Source: DASXMR01 sp036495525
Lineage (GTDB): Bacteria > Actinomycetota > Actinomycetes > Streptosporangiales > Streptosporangiaceae
Length of the DNA stretch: 37,710 bases
Assembly (NCBI GenBank): GCA_036495525.1
Contig: DASXMR010000004.1
Coordinates: forward strand, 1-37,710
Reading direction: 5' to 3'
Shown here: one piece after another, positions 23,820 through 32,067 of the stretch
Numbering within the stretch: the first letter of the stretch is position 1
How the letters are laid out: every line of letters begins with the position of its first letter
Program-made: the position numbers and the translations under genes
The notes under the pieces: model-generated
Told to the model about the DNA's origin: nothing
The model's input: only the letters and a program-made list of their open reading frames with translations
Database searches by the model: none

Positions 23820-24581
23820 CTAGCACAGGGGGCCGCCGGCCACGTAAATCACCTGGCCGGACACGAAGCCGGCGCCCTCGCTGGCGAGGAAGGAAGCCAC
23901 GTGCGCCACGTCATCCGGCTGGCCGACCCGGCGGACCGGGATCCGGCCAGCCGCGGCCTGCTGGAAGTCCTCGAAGTCCATTCCGACCCGGGCGGCGGTC
24001 GCCGCGGTCATGTCGGTGGCGATGAAGCCGGGGGCGATCGCGTTGGCCGTGATGCCGAACTGGCCGAGCTCGATCGCCAGCGTCTTGGTGAAGCCCTGCA
24101 GGCCGGCTTTCGCGGCCGAGTAGTTGACCTGTCCCCGGTTGCCGAGCGCGGAGCTGGACGACAGGTTGATGATCCGGCCGTAGCGCTGGTCGACCATGTG
24201 CTTCTGGGCTGCCCTGGTCATCAGGAACGAGCCCTTCAAGTGCACGCCGAGCACGGTGTCCCAGTCGTCGTCGGACATCTTGAACAGCAGGTTGTCCCGC
24301 AGCAGGCCGGCGTTATTGACCAGCACGGCCGGCGGGCCGAGCCCGGCGGCGACCTGGTCCACCGCGGCGGTGACCTGTCCGGTGTCGCTGACGTCGGCAC
24401 CGACCGCCAGGGCGCGGCCGCCCGCGCCGGTGATCGCGTCCACCGTGCCGCCGCAGTCGGCTTCCTTCAGGTCGAGCACGGCGACCGCCATCCCGTCAGC
24501 GGCCAGCCGCCGGGCAATCGCCGCGCCGATGCCGCGCGCGCCGCCGGTGACGATGGCGACTCGCTGTGACCCGTCTGACAT
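23820..24581 (-). CDS. FabG-like 3-oxoacyl/3-hydroxyacyl SDR
   Basis: A 253-residue SDR of the FabG/3-hydroxyacyl-CoA dehydrogenase type. Motifs are TGGARGIG at the N-terminus, VLDLKEAD with an acidic residue favouring NAD, ADVSD, LVNNAG, the active-site Ser in INLSSSSALGNRGQ and YSAAK (Tyr154, Lys158), then NAIAPGFIATDM and the ending SGQVIYVAGGPLC. In a beta-oxidation setting it would oxidise a 3-hydroxyacyl-CoA after hydration. The ATG at 24579-24581 has a strong AGGAGG six bases upstream. Gaps of 106 bases from the preceding dehydrogenase and 121 bases to the next leave room for internal promoters, but all six genes run in the same direction. Confidence 0.9.
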   Translation of the reverse strand: MSDGSQRVAIVTGGARGIGAAIARRLAADGMAVAVLDLKEADCGGTVDAITGAGGRALAVGADVSDTGQVTAAVDQVAAGLGPPAVLVNNAGLLRDNLLFKMSDDDWDTVLGVHLKGSFLMTRAAQKHMVDQRYGRIINLSSSSALGNRGQVNYSAAKAGLQGFTKTLAIELGQFGITANAIAPGFIATDMTAATAARVGMDFEDFQQAAAGRIPVRRVGQPDDVAHVASFLASEGAGFVSGQVIYVAGGPLC

Positions 24582-24687
24582 CTGTTCCTCCTGGTTGATC
24601 GTGCTCTCCTGGCCGCTGGCAGCACCACCGCTGGCTCGCGCGGGCGGTCAGCCCGCCCGGCCGCGGCGGGGCCGTGCCAGGTGACGT

Positions 24688-25908
24688 CTAGCTGTACTTC
24701 CTCAGCTCGCGCCTGGCCAGCGAGCGCTTGTGCACCTCGTCTGGCCCGTCGGCGAAGCGGAGCGTCCGCGCGCTGGCCCACAGCTGCGCGAGGGGGAAAT
24801 CCTGGCTGATGCCGGCCGCGCCGTGCGCCTGGATCGCCTTGTCGATGATCCACTCGGCCATCGCTGGCGTGGCGATCTTGATCGCCTGGATCTCGGTGTG
24901 CGCGCCCTTGTTGCCGGCGGTGTCCATCAGCCACGCGGTCTTCAGCACGAGCAGCCTGGCCGACTCGATCCGCACCCTGGCGTCGGCGATCCATTCCTGC
25001 ACCACGCCCTGGTCGGCCAGCGGCTTGCCGAACGCGGTCCGGCTGAGCACCCGGCGGCACATCAGCTCGACTGCCCGCTCGCTCATCCCGATCAGCCGCA
25101 TGCAGTGGTGGATCCGGCCCGGGCCGAGCCGGGCCTGCGCGATCGCGAAGCCGTCCCCCTCGCCCGCGATCAGGCTCGCGGCCGGCACCCGGACGTCGGT
25201 GAACTCGATCTCCGCGTGGCCGCCGTGGGTGCCGTCATTGAAGCCGAAGACCTGCATCCCGCGCTTGATGCTAACTCCGGGCGTGTCCCGCGGGACCAGG
25301 ATCATCGACTGCTGCCGGTGCCGCTCCGCCGCCGGATCGGTCTTGCCCATCACGATCAGGATCTCGCAGCGCGGGTCCATCGCGCCGGACGACCACCACT
25401 TGCGGCCGTTGAGCACGTAGCTGTCGCCGTCCCGCTCGATCCTGGTGGCGATGTTGTTCGCGTCGGACGAGGCTACGTCAGGCTCGGTCATGCAGAACGC
25501 CGACCTAATCTCGCCGTCCAGCAGCGGCCGCAGCCAGCGCTCCTGCTGCTGGGGGCTGGCAAAGTCAGCGAGCAGCTCCATGTTGCCGGTGTCCGGCGCC
25601 GCGCAGTTCAGTGCCTCGGGCGCGATCGCCGGACTGCGGCCGAGGATCTCCGCAAGGGGCGCGTACTGCAGGTTCGTGAGAGCGGCGCCGCCCTCGTGCC
25701 GCGGCAGGAACAGGTTCCACAGCCCCTGGCTGCGCGCCTGCGCCTTGAGCTCATCGATGACCGGCGGCCGCTCCCAGATCCGCCCGGCGGCGGCGGCCTG
25801 GGCGACCTGATCGGCGAAGATCTTCTCCGCGGGGTACACATGCGCATCCATGAAGGCCTGCAGCTGCTCGCGGAGCCTGGAGGTGCGCTCGTCGAATGCG
25901 AAGTCCAT
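24688..25908 (-). CDS. Acyl-CoA dehydrogenase, ACAD10/11-like (FadE2-type)
   Basis: A 406-residue FAD enzyme, first of the minus-strand run. It has MDFAFDERTSRLREQLQAFMDAHVYPAE, GLWNLFLPRHEGGAALTNLQYAPLAEILGRS, FCMTEPDVASSDANNIATRIERDGD, LNGRKWWSSGAMDPRCEILIVMGKTD and the ending LAQLWASARTLRFADGPDEVHKRSLARREL. These features, especially WWSSGAMDPRC and ADGPDEVH in place of the common YEGT segment, mark the ACAD10/ACAD11-like group, members of which take long or hydroxylated acyl-CoAs. The ATG at 25906-25908 has GGGAGG six bases upstream. It diverges from the lactonase gene across 68 bases containing the TACCGGCCGGTA palindrome. Confidence 0.92.
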   Translation of the reverse strand: MDFAFDERTSRLREQLQAFMDAHVYPAEKIFADQVAQAAAAGRIWERPPVIDELKAQARSQGLWNLFLPRHEGGAALTNLQYAPLAEILGRSPAIAPEALNCAAPDTGNMELLADFASPQQQERWLRPLLDGEIRSAFCMTEPDVASSDANNIATRIERDGDSYVLNGRKWWSSGAMDPRCEILIVMGKTDPAAERHRQQSMILVPRDTPGVSIKRGMQVFGFNDGTHGGHAEIEFTDVRVPAASLIAGEGDGFAIAQARLGPGRIHHCMRLIGMSERAVELMCRRVLSRTAFGKPLADQGVVQEWIADARVRIESARLLVLKTAWLMDTAGNKGAHTEIQAIKIATPAMAEWIIDKAIQAHGAAGISQDFPLAQLWASARTLRFADGPDEVHKRSLARRELRKYS

Positions 25909-25941
25909 CTGCTGCCTCCCGGAGTCGGGACAAAGACTACC

Positions 25942-25953
25942 TACCGGCCGGTA
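25942..25953. promoter_or_regulatory. Candidate operator: perfect palindrome TACCGGCCGGTA
   Basis: A 12-bp perfect palindrome lies in the 68-base spacer between the divergent ACAD10/11-like and lactonase genes, 34 bases from the first start and 24 from the second. Such a site is typical of TetR- or GntR-type regulators controlling acyl-CoA catabolic genes. No regulator gene is adjacent, and I saw no second copy in the window. Confidence 0.5.
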
Positions 25954-25976
25954 CGGGCCAACGCTACGGTCTAGGC

Positions 25977-26948
25977 ATGCCGATGGTCGAGACCGTTCGG
26001 GGCCCGGTCGACGTGACGAGCCTGGGCACCACGCTGATGCACGAGCACGTCTTCGTGCTCAGCGAGGAGATCCGCCGCAACTACCCGGCCGGCTGGGACG
26101 AGGAGCTGCGGGTCAGCCACGCCGCGGCGCAGCTCGAGAAGGCGCGCCAGCGCGGCATCACCGCCATCGCCGACCCGACCGTGCTCGGGCTGGGCCGCGA
26201 CATCGAGCGGATCAAGCGGGTCGCGGCGCGCACCGGCATGCACCTCATCGTCGCCACCGGCCTGTACACGTTCAGCGACGTGCCGTTCTACTTCCGGTAC
26301 CGAGGCCGGCGCGGTACGGTCAGCGGCGAGGATCCGATGACCGAGATGTTCGCCGCCGACATCAGCACCGGGATCGGCGAGACCGGGGTCCGCGCGGCGT
26401 TCATCAAGTGCTCGATCGACGAGCAGGGTCTCACCCGCGGGGTCGAGCGGACGCTGCGCGCGGTCGCCAGGGCGCACGTGCTGACCGGGGCGCCGGTCAC
26501 TGTGCACACCCACCCGGCGAGCAGGTCGGGGCTGGTGGCCCTGCGGGTGCTCGGGGAAGAGGGCGCCGACCTGCGCCGGGTGGTCATCGGGCACAGCGGC
26601 GACAGCGCCGACCTCGGCTACCTGGCCGAGCTGGCCGCCGCCGGGTGCCTGCTGGGGATGGACCGGTTCGGGCCCGGCGGACCGCCGTTCCTCGAGCAGC
26701 GGGCCGACACCGTCGCCGCGATGTGCGAGCGCGGCTACGCGGGCAGCATGGTGCTGTCGCATGACACCGCTTGCTACATCGACTGGTTTGCGCACGACGA
26801 GGAAAGCGCAGGCAACTACATCTATATCCACGACCTGGTGCTGCCCGCGCTGGCCGAGCGCGGGGTCACCGACGAGCAGGTCGAGGCCATGCTGGTCAGC
26901 AACCCGCGGCGGTACTTCTCCGGCGGCCAGCATCCGCTGCCCGGCTGA
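25977..26948 (+). CDS. Phosphotriesterase-like lactonase (PLL)
   Basis: A 323-residue amidohydrolase-fold protein closely patterned on M. tuberculosis Php (Rv0230c) and SsoPox-type lactonases. Metal ligands are visible: HEH (His22, His24), carboxylated Lys144 in FIKCS, HTHPAS, VIGHSGD and LSHDT. GLYTFSDVPFYFRYRG, GMDRFGPGG and VSNPRRYFSG are also family marks. PLL enzymes open lactones, including acyl-homoserine lactones, and hydrolyse organophosphates weakly. The start is ATG 25977; ATG 25983 is possible, and the upstream open frame to 25896 overlaps the divergent gene. Context suggests hydrolysis of a lactone feeding the neighbouring beta-oxidation genes; quorum quenching is the alternative. 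Confidence 0.92.
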   Translation: MPMVETVRGPVDVTSLGTTLMHEHVFVLSEEIRRNYPAGWDEELRVSHAAAQLEKARQRGITAIADPTVLGLGRDIERIKRVAARTGMHLIVATGLYTFSDVPFYFRYRGRRGTVSGEDPMTEMFAADISTGIGETGVRAAFIKCSIDEQGLTRGVERTLRAVARAHVLTGAPVTVHTHPASRSGLVALRVLGEEGADLRRVVIGHSGDSADLGYLAELAAAGCLLGMDRFGPGGPPFLEQRADTVAAMCERGYAGSMVLSHDTACYIDWFAHDEESAGNYIYIHDLVLPALAERGVTDEQVEAMLVSNPRRYFSGGQHPLPG

Positions 26949-26959
26949 CTGGTGTCAGC

Positions 26960-28444
26960 TCAGGACCTGACCAGCGAGGACCTCAGGTCGCGGCGGGAGT
27001 CGACGATCAGGCAGGAAACCGTGCGGTGGCCGATCGTCCAGGCCAGCTGCTGCGGGTAGATGAAGCGAACGCTCATCGAGCTGGTGATCCTGGACTTGCT
27101 GACCGACGACGGGAACCTAGTGTTGCACCCAGCGGCAGCGCGCCGCTCGACCGTCGCCGTGCCCGGGTAGTGCAGGTTACCGCCGGTGAGCTTGAAGTTC
27201 GCGAACACCTGCGCATCGTGCGCCCGCGTGCACGGCAGCGAGGTGACCGACGCGATCGACTGCTGGTCGGTCGGATTGTTGAAGCAGTCGCCAGGCAGCA
27301 GCGCGAAGACGCTCGTACTGCCCGTCCGGTGCTGCTGAACCGCCGGCGATCCGGCCGACCTGGGGACCGGGGAGGAGCCGGAAACCGAGGTGCTTGTCGG
27401 GATCGCAAGCGCGATCAGCGCGACGAAGATGATGATCCCGACGATCCACAGGCCGGACAGCACCAGCCCGGCTATCGCCAGCCCTCGGCCGCGCTGGCCA
27501 GTGGAGCGGATGTGCACCAGCGCGAGGATGCCGAAGATCACTCCGAACAAGGGCAGGCCGAGCAGGCCGGTGATGAACGCGACGATGGCCTGCCAGCTCA
27601 TCGGCTGCTGCGCCGCAGGCATTCCGTAGCCGGACGGCGTTGCGCCGTACTGCTGCTGGCCCCAGCCCGGCTGCCCGGTCCATCCGCCGGGCGGCGCGCC
27701 GCCCCAGCTCTGCTGCGCGCCGTCCCAGCCCTGCTGCCCGGCTCCCCAGCCCTGCTGGGCAGCGCCGGGCTGGGCGGCGCCCCATGAGGACTGACCGGCG
27801 CCGGCTACCGGCTGGGTCGCGCCCGGCGGTGTCGCCCAGCCCTGGCCGGCCTCGGCGGCCGGCTGCTGCGCGGGCCAGGACTGCTGCAGGCTGTCCCGAG
27901 GCCGGGCAGCAGCCTCCGCCTGCTGGCTGGCGTCCGCAGGCTGGGGCGGCCAGGACTGCTGCGCAGCCTGCGTTGGCGGCAGCGGCGTCCACGGCTGCTG
28001 CCCGTCCTGCGCGGGCAGCTGCGGCCGGGACTGCCCCGGGCTGGCAGCGGGCGGCTGCGGCAGGGCCGCGGGCTGCTGCGCGCTGCCGGCCAGATCCGGC
28101 GTCGCCCGAACCTGCGGCGCGCCGTCAGCTGCCGACGGCGAAGCGGCTGCCTGCGGTGCACTGTCCCCTGGCTGCCGCGGAGTGAACCAGGACTGCTGCT
28201 CGCTGCCGCTGCCTGGCATGGCAGCGTCCGCGGCCGGCCAGTGCTGCCTTCCCGGCTGATCCGGCGCCGCTGACCGGCCAAGCTGCGGGTCGGTGGCTGG
28301 CTCCCCGGAGATGTCGTCGCTCACCCACAGCTGCCAGCCGGGCGGCGGCTGCGGCCAGGACGGATCGGGCTGCCAGCCCGGCTGGGGCTGGAATCCCGGC
28401 GAGGCCGACGGCCAGCCAGGCGGCGGGTTGTAGCGCAGGCCCAC
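26960..28444 (-). CDS. DUF4190/Septum_form membrane protein with long disordered N-terminus
   Basis: About 494 residues. The N-terminus is YNPPPGWPSASPGFQPQPGWQPDPSWPQPPPGWQLWV-like, a Pro/Trp repeat common in actinobacterial membrane proteins, followed by a Gln/Trp/Gly/Pro-rich disordered region to about residue 285 with repeated QQSW and QQGW. Then come two membrane helices of a DUF4190 unit (AIVAFITGLLGLPLFGVIFGILALVHI and LAIAGLVLSGLWIVGIIIFVALIALAI) and an extracytoplasmic Septum_form domain (SVFALLPGDCFNNPTDQ through CLIVDSRRD) with several cysteines. The name comes from one described septum-formation protein; the job of most members is unknown. The GTG at 28442-28444, nine bases after GGAGG, is preferred over the ATG at 28570. 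It converges on the lactonase gene with 11 bases between stops. Confidence 0.85.
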   Translation of the reverse strand: MGLRYNPPPGWPSASPGFQPQPGWQPDPSWPQPPPGWQLWVSDDISGEPATDPQLGRSAAPDQPGRQHWPAADAAMPGSGSEQQSWFTPRQPGDSAPQAAASPSAADGAPQVRATPDLAGSAQQPAALPQPPAASPGQSRPQLPAQDGQQPWTPLPPTQAAQQSWPPQPADASQQAEAAARPRDSLQQSWPAQQPAAEAGQGWATPPGATQPVAGAGQSSWGAAQPGAAQQGWGAGQQGWDGAQQSWGGAPPGGWTGQPGWGQQQYGATPSGYGMPAAQQPMSWQAIVAFITGLLGLPLFGVIFGILALVHIRSTGQRGRGLAIAGLVLSGLWIVGIIIFVALIALAIPTSTSVSGSSPVPRSAGSPAVQQHRTGSTSVFALLPGDCFNNPTDQQSIASVTSLPCTRAHDAQVFANFKLTGGNLHYPGTATVERRAAAGCNTRFPSSVSKSRITSSMSVRFIYPQQLAWTIGHRTVSCLIVDSRRDLRSSLVRS

Positions 28445-28688
28445 GGCAGTCAGCCTCCAATACGCGACACTCGCGGCTACCGCCGGAGGGCACGGTCCGG
28501 TGGCGCCACCATAACAGCCCGGCCCTACCCATTCCGGCCATTCAAGTCCCCGCGCAATGGCCGCCTGCAAGGCCCTCCGCTTGCTGGCCGGTCAGGGCCG
28601 GCGGCTCAGCGGCGACTCCCGTCGCGGGACCGACGGCAGCCAGGAAAATGCCACGAGCGCCGCACCCGTGATCGGTAAGGTCTGGCGG

Positions 28689-30347
28689 GTGAGCACCGTA
28701 AACGAAATCGCAGACCGTTACGTCGAGCAGGTCGCCGAGCTGGACCCGGTAACCGCCACGAGCGTCGGCATCGCCGGTCATGACGACGAGATGACCGACC
28801 TGAGCCCGGATGGCTTCGCCGCCCGCGCTCAGCTGGACCGCGACGCCGTGGCAGCGCTGAGCACGGCCCCTGCCGAGACTGACCGCGAGCGGATCGCCAG
28901 GACCGCGATGCTGGAGCGGCTTGGCGTGCAGGTCGAGCGTTACGACGCCGGCTACGAGACCAGCGAGCTGAATGTCCTCGCCAGCTGGGTGCAGGGCGTG
29001 CGGCAGGTCTTCGACCTGATGCCGACCGAGGGCGAGCAGGCGCAGCGCAATCTGCTGGCCCGGATGCTGGCGGTGCCGGCCGCCTACGCCGAGCTGCGGC
29101 AGACCTACGACCAGGCGGCCAGCGCAGGCCAGGTAGCGGCGCGACGGCAGGTCGAGCGGTGCGCCAGCCAGTGCGCTGAATGGTCGGCGCCCGGCAAGGG
29201 CTTCTACCCCGGACTGGTCGCCCGCACCGGGGCGGACGGCGCCATGCTCGCCGACCTAGAGCGCGCTGCCGCTGCCGCCAGCGCGGCCACCAGCGAACTG
29301 GGCGAGTTCCTCACCAGGCGGCTGCTGCCGCTGGCCCCGCTCGCCGACGCGGCCGGGCGGGAGCGCTACGCGCTGGAGTCGCGCCGCTTCCTCGGCGCCA
29401 CCATCGACCTGGATGAGGCCTATGCCTGGGGCTGGGCGGAGGTGCTCAGGATCGAGGCGGAGATGGCAGCGGTGGCCAGCCGGATCGTGCCTGACGGCAC
29501 GCTCGCCGAGGCCGTCGCCGCACTGGACGCCGACCCGCAGCGGCAGATCACCGGGCGGGAGAACCTGCGCAGCTGGATGCAGGGTGTCGCCGACCAGACG
29601 ATCGCCGAGCTGAACGGCACTCATTTCGACATCCCCGAGCCGGCCCTCAGGATCGAGTGCATGATCGCCCCGACCAGCGACGGCGGCATCTACTACACCG
29701 GCCCTAGCGAGGACTGGAGCCGGCCAGGCCGGATGTGGTGGGCGCTGGCCGAAGGAGTGCAGGACTTCTCCACCTGGAAGGAACTCACCACCATCTACCA
29801 CGAGGGCGTGCCCGGTCATCACCTGCAGACAGCCGAGGCGAATTACCAGGCGCAGACCCTGAACCGGTGGCAGCGGCTGCTCTGCTGGGTGTCCGGTCAC
29901 GGCGAGGGGTGGGCGCTGTACGCGGAGCGGCTGATGGCCGAGCTCGGCTACCTCGACGACCCTGGCAACCTGCTGGGGCTGCTCGACAGCCAGCTGCTGC
30001 GCGCCGCCAGGGTCGTGGTCGACCTTGGCGTGCACCTGCAGCTGCGGGTGCCGGCGGACTCGGCCTGGCGGCCGGGCGAGATCTGGAACGCCGACCTGGC
30101 CTGGGAGTTCCTGCGGGCGCGGGTGCAGACCGACGACGAGATGCTGCGCTTCGAGCTCGACCGTTACCTCGGCTGGCCAGGCCAGGCACCCTCCTACAAG
30201 CTGGGCGAGCGCATCTGGCTGCAGGCACGCGACGAGGCACGTGAGCGCCAGGGCGCCGCGTTCAGGCTGAAGGAATTTCACAGCAAGGTGCTCGCGCTCG
30301 GCTCCATGGGCCTCGACCCGATGCGCGAGGCGCTGGCGACGATCTAG
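28689..30347 (+). CDS. DUF885-family putative zinc metallohydrolase
   Basis: A 552-residue mostly helical protein of the DUF885 family. The hallmark is IYHEGVPGHHLQ (His371, Glu372, His377), a gluzincin-like HE...H zinc motif, followed by HGEGWALYAERLMAELGYL, where the Glu residues could supply the third ligand. Further family marks are GIYYTGPSEDW, DLGVHLQLR and GWPGQAPSYKLGERIW. No signal peptide is seen, so it is expected in the cytosol, perhaps as a peptidase; the substrate is unknown. The frame is open to 28557, but the GTG at 28689 with AAGG nearby gives the normal N-terminus (VNEIADRYVEQVAELDPV). It diverges from the Septum_form gene with 244 bases between starts and converges on the amidotransferase gene. 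Confidence 0.87.
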   Translation: MSTVNEIADRYVEQVAELDPVTATSVGIAGHDDEMTDLSPDGFAARAQLDRDAVAALSTAPAETDRERIARTAMLERLGVQVERYDAGYETSELNVLASWVQGVRQVFDLMPTEGEQAQRNLLARMLAVPAAYAELRQTYDQAASAGQVAARRQVERCASQCAEWSAPGKGFYPGLVARTGADGAMLADLERAAAAASAATSELGEFLTRRLLPLAPLADAAGRERYALESRRFLGATIDLDEAYAWGWAEVLRIEAEMAAVASRIVPDGTLAEAVAALDADPQRQITGRENLRSWMQGVADQTIAELNGTHFDIPEPALRIECMIAPTSDGGIYYTGPSEDWSRPGRMWWALAEGVQDFSTWKELTTIYHEGVPGHHLQTAEANYQAQTLNRWQRLLCWVSGHGEGWALYAERLMAELGYLDDPGNLLGLLDSQLLRAARVVVDLGVHLQLRVPADSAWRPGEIWNADLAWEFLRARVQTDDEMLRFELDRYLGWPGQAPSYKLGERIWLQARDEARERQGAAFRLKEFHSKVLALGSMGLDPMREALATI

Positions 30348-30404
30348 CAGCGGCTGCCGCCTAGAGCGTCCGGCCGGGCGGCCCGGTCGTCCGCGGCCAG
30401 CTGG

Positions 30405-31082
30405 TCAGCCGGGCTGGGCGAGCCGCCGGGCCGCGGCGACGATCTGCGCCGCCCGCTTGCGCGCGTCGTTGTCCTGGGCATAGGTCTGCGCCAGGAACGC
30501 CGCCGGATCCTGGCCGGCCTGCTCGGCCTCCGCCCGGCCGCCGGCGTCGAGCCAGAGCCTGAGCTGCTCGCCGTCGGCCTCGGGGTGGAACTGGACAGCG
30601 AGGTGCGAGCCGATCGAGAACGCCTGCGCGCCGGCGTCGTTGCTGGCCAGCACCGTTGCCCCGGCCGGCGGGAGGCAGCGGTCACCGTGGAACTCCAGCC
30701 ACGGGCCAGCCGGGATCAGATCCTGGTCCGCCGAGTCGACCAGGACCCAGCCGACCTCCTTGGCCGGCGCCTGCTCGACGGTGCCGCCGAGCGCCGCGCA
30801 CAGCGCCTGCGCTCCGAAGCAGATGCCGAGCACCGGAATGCCCGCCTGGTCTGCCTGCCGCAGCCAGGACAGCTCGGCGGCGATCCACTCGCCTGGCGCG
30901 CCGCCGTCGTTCACCGAGTGCACAGAGCCGAGCACCACGACGTGATCGACCCCGGCGAGGTCCGGCAGGTCACCATCACGGGGGAAGTGGTGCATGCTGA
31001 GGTCGGCGCCGATTTCGGTGAACGCGGCCCCGATCAGGCCGGCCGAGTCGATCGAGTGATGACGGATCACGACTACTCGCAT
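30405..31082 (-). CDS. Class I glutamine amidotransferase-like protein
   Basis: A 225-residue single-domain amidotransferase. The nucleophile is Cys88 in GICFGAQAL, and the His-Glu pair is in VQFHPEADGEQ. The oxyanion glycine region is VVLGSVHSVND. Stand-alone members of this type hydrolyse gamma-glutamyl bonds (as in GMP-synthase-like or PuuD-like proteins) or serve an unlinked synthetase. No synthetase partner is visible, so a gamma-glutamyl hydrolase role is possible; this is unproven. The ATG at 31080-31082 lies 34 bases downstream (on its strand) of a 14-bp palindrome. It converges on the DUF885 gene with 57 bases between stops. Confidence 0.88.
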   Translation of the reverse strand: MRVVVIRHHSIDSAGLIGAAFTEIGADLSMHHFPRDGDLPDLAGVDHVVVLGSVHSVNDGGAPGEWIAAELSWLRQADQAGIPVLGICFGAQALCAALGGTVEQAPAKEVGWVLVDSADQDLIPAGPWLEFHGDRCLPPAGATVLASNDAGAQAFSIGSHLAVQFHPEADGEQLRLWLDAGGRAEAEQAGQDPAAFLAQTYAQDNDARKRAAQIVAAARRLAQPG

Positions 31083-31115
31083 CGGCTGCCTCCCTGCCGG
31101 ACTCAGGTGGCACCA

Positions 31116-31129
31116 CGGTACCGGTACCG
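31116..31129. promoter_or_regulatory. Candidate operator: 14-bp palindrome CGGTACCGGTACCG
   Basis: The site is its own reverse complement and lies 34 bases upstream of the amidotransferase start and 60 bases after the stop of the exporter permease gene. Position and symmetry suit a repressor site. The cognate protein is unknown. Confidence 0.4.
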
Positions 31130-31188
31130 GCAGGCCCGGATGATCAGTAAGGCTGGCCCGGATGACAAGCCCGGCTCGCGCGCGTGCG

Positions 31189-32028
31189 CTAGGTCAGCAG
31201 CAGGCGGCTGATCCGGCGGCCGGCCAGGTAAAGCCCGGCGCAGCCGAGCAGCGCCAGGTACAGGGCGTTGCCCAGCATGGCCGGGCTCAGCGCGCCGAGG
31301 GTGAGCCCGCGGGTCAGCGAGATCCCCTGGTACAGCGGCGTGCACTCGACCAGGATCTGGATCGGCCGCGGGTAGACGCTGAGCGGGTAGAAGGTGGTGG
31401 AGAACAGGAACATCGGCAGCGTCACGAGCATTACGAACTCCAGGTGCTGCCAGCTGGTCATGAAGCTGGTCGCGGCGATCCCTACCGCGGCGGTCGCGAA
31501 GCCGATCAGCAGCGCCACCGGCAGCGCGGCGATCGCCCAGGGCGAGTGCAGCAGCCCGAGCGCGAGCATGACCAGCATGAACGCGGAGGCGTACAGCGCG
31601 CCGCGGATCAGCGCCCAGCCGATCTCGCCGAGCGCGACGTCGCCGGCGGTCATCGGGGTAGCGAGCGTCGCGTCGTACAGCTTGTCGTACTTGAGCCTGA
31701 AGAAGACGTTGTACGTCGAGTCGAAGATCGCGCCATTCATCGACGACGTGGCGAGCAGGGCCGGCGCGACGAAGGCGGTGAAGCTCACCGAGCGGCCGTC
31801 GGGCCCGGCGACGGTGCCGACCAGGTGCCCGATCCCCACGCCGATCGACAGCAGGTAGAACAGCGGCTCGAAGAACCCGGACGCGAGCACCAGCCAGGTG
31901 TGCCGGTAGGCGCGAGCATGCCGTTCGATGAGGTGGGCGCTGCTCCGGCCGCCGAGCCCGCTGCGCGCGAGCAGCAGCGGCGCTGGCAGCACCCGCAGCG
32001 GCAGTTCCCGCAGGGCCGGGGCGGTCAC
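31189..32028 (-). CDS. ABC-2 type exporter permease (second of two)
   Basis: A 279-residue ABC-2 permease with six hydrophobic segments; the first is WLVLASGFFEPLFYLLSIGVGIGHLVG and the last LYLALLGCAGLYLAGRRIS. The segments FVAPALLATSSMNGAIFDSTYNVFFRLKYDKLYDATLATPM and VTLPMFLFSTTFYPLSVYPRPIQILVECTPLYQG fit the NodJ/DrrB-like group. It should form, with the upstream permease, the membrane pore of a drug, polysaccharide or lipid exporter. The GTG at 32026-32028 is the start, 39 bases after the stop of the first permease. The soluble N-terminus (residues 1-40) is arginine-rich. Substrate not determinable. Confidence 0.88.
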   Translation of the reverse strand: MTAPALRELPLRVLPAPLLLARSGLGGRSSAHLIERHARAYRHTWLVLASGFFEPLFYLLSIGVGIGHLVGTVAGPDGRSVSFTAFVAPALLATSSMNGAIFDSTYNVFFRLKYDKLYDATLATPMTAGDVALGEIGWALIRGALYASAFMLVMLALGLLHSPWAIAALPVALLIGFATAAVGIAATSFMTSWQHLEFVMLVTLPMFLFSTTFYPLSVYPRPIQILVECTPLYQGISLTRGLTLGALSPAMLGNALYLALLGCAGLYLAGRRISRLLLT

Positions 32029-32067
32029 CTGATCACCCCCGGCCGCCTTGCTGTGCGCACGCAGGTG

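Noticed and set aside
28445..28570. 42-residue N-terminal extension of the Septum_form protein
   Set aside because: A GTG at 28444 with GGAGG nine bases upstream starts at the conserved Pro/Trp motif; the extension is not conserved-looking.
30348..30404. Possible terminator between DUF885 and amidotransferase genes
   Set aside because: GC-rich with several short complementary words, but no clean stem of seven or more pairs could be drawn.
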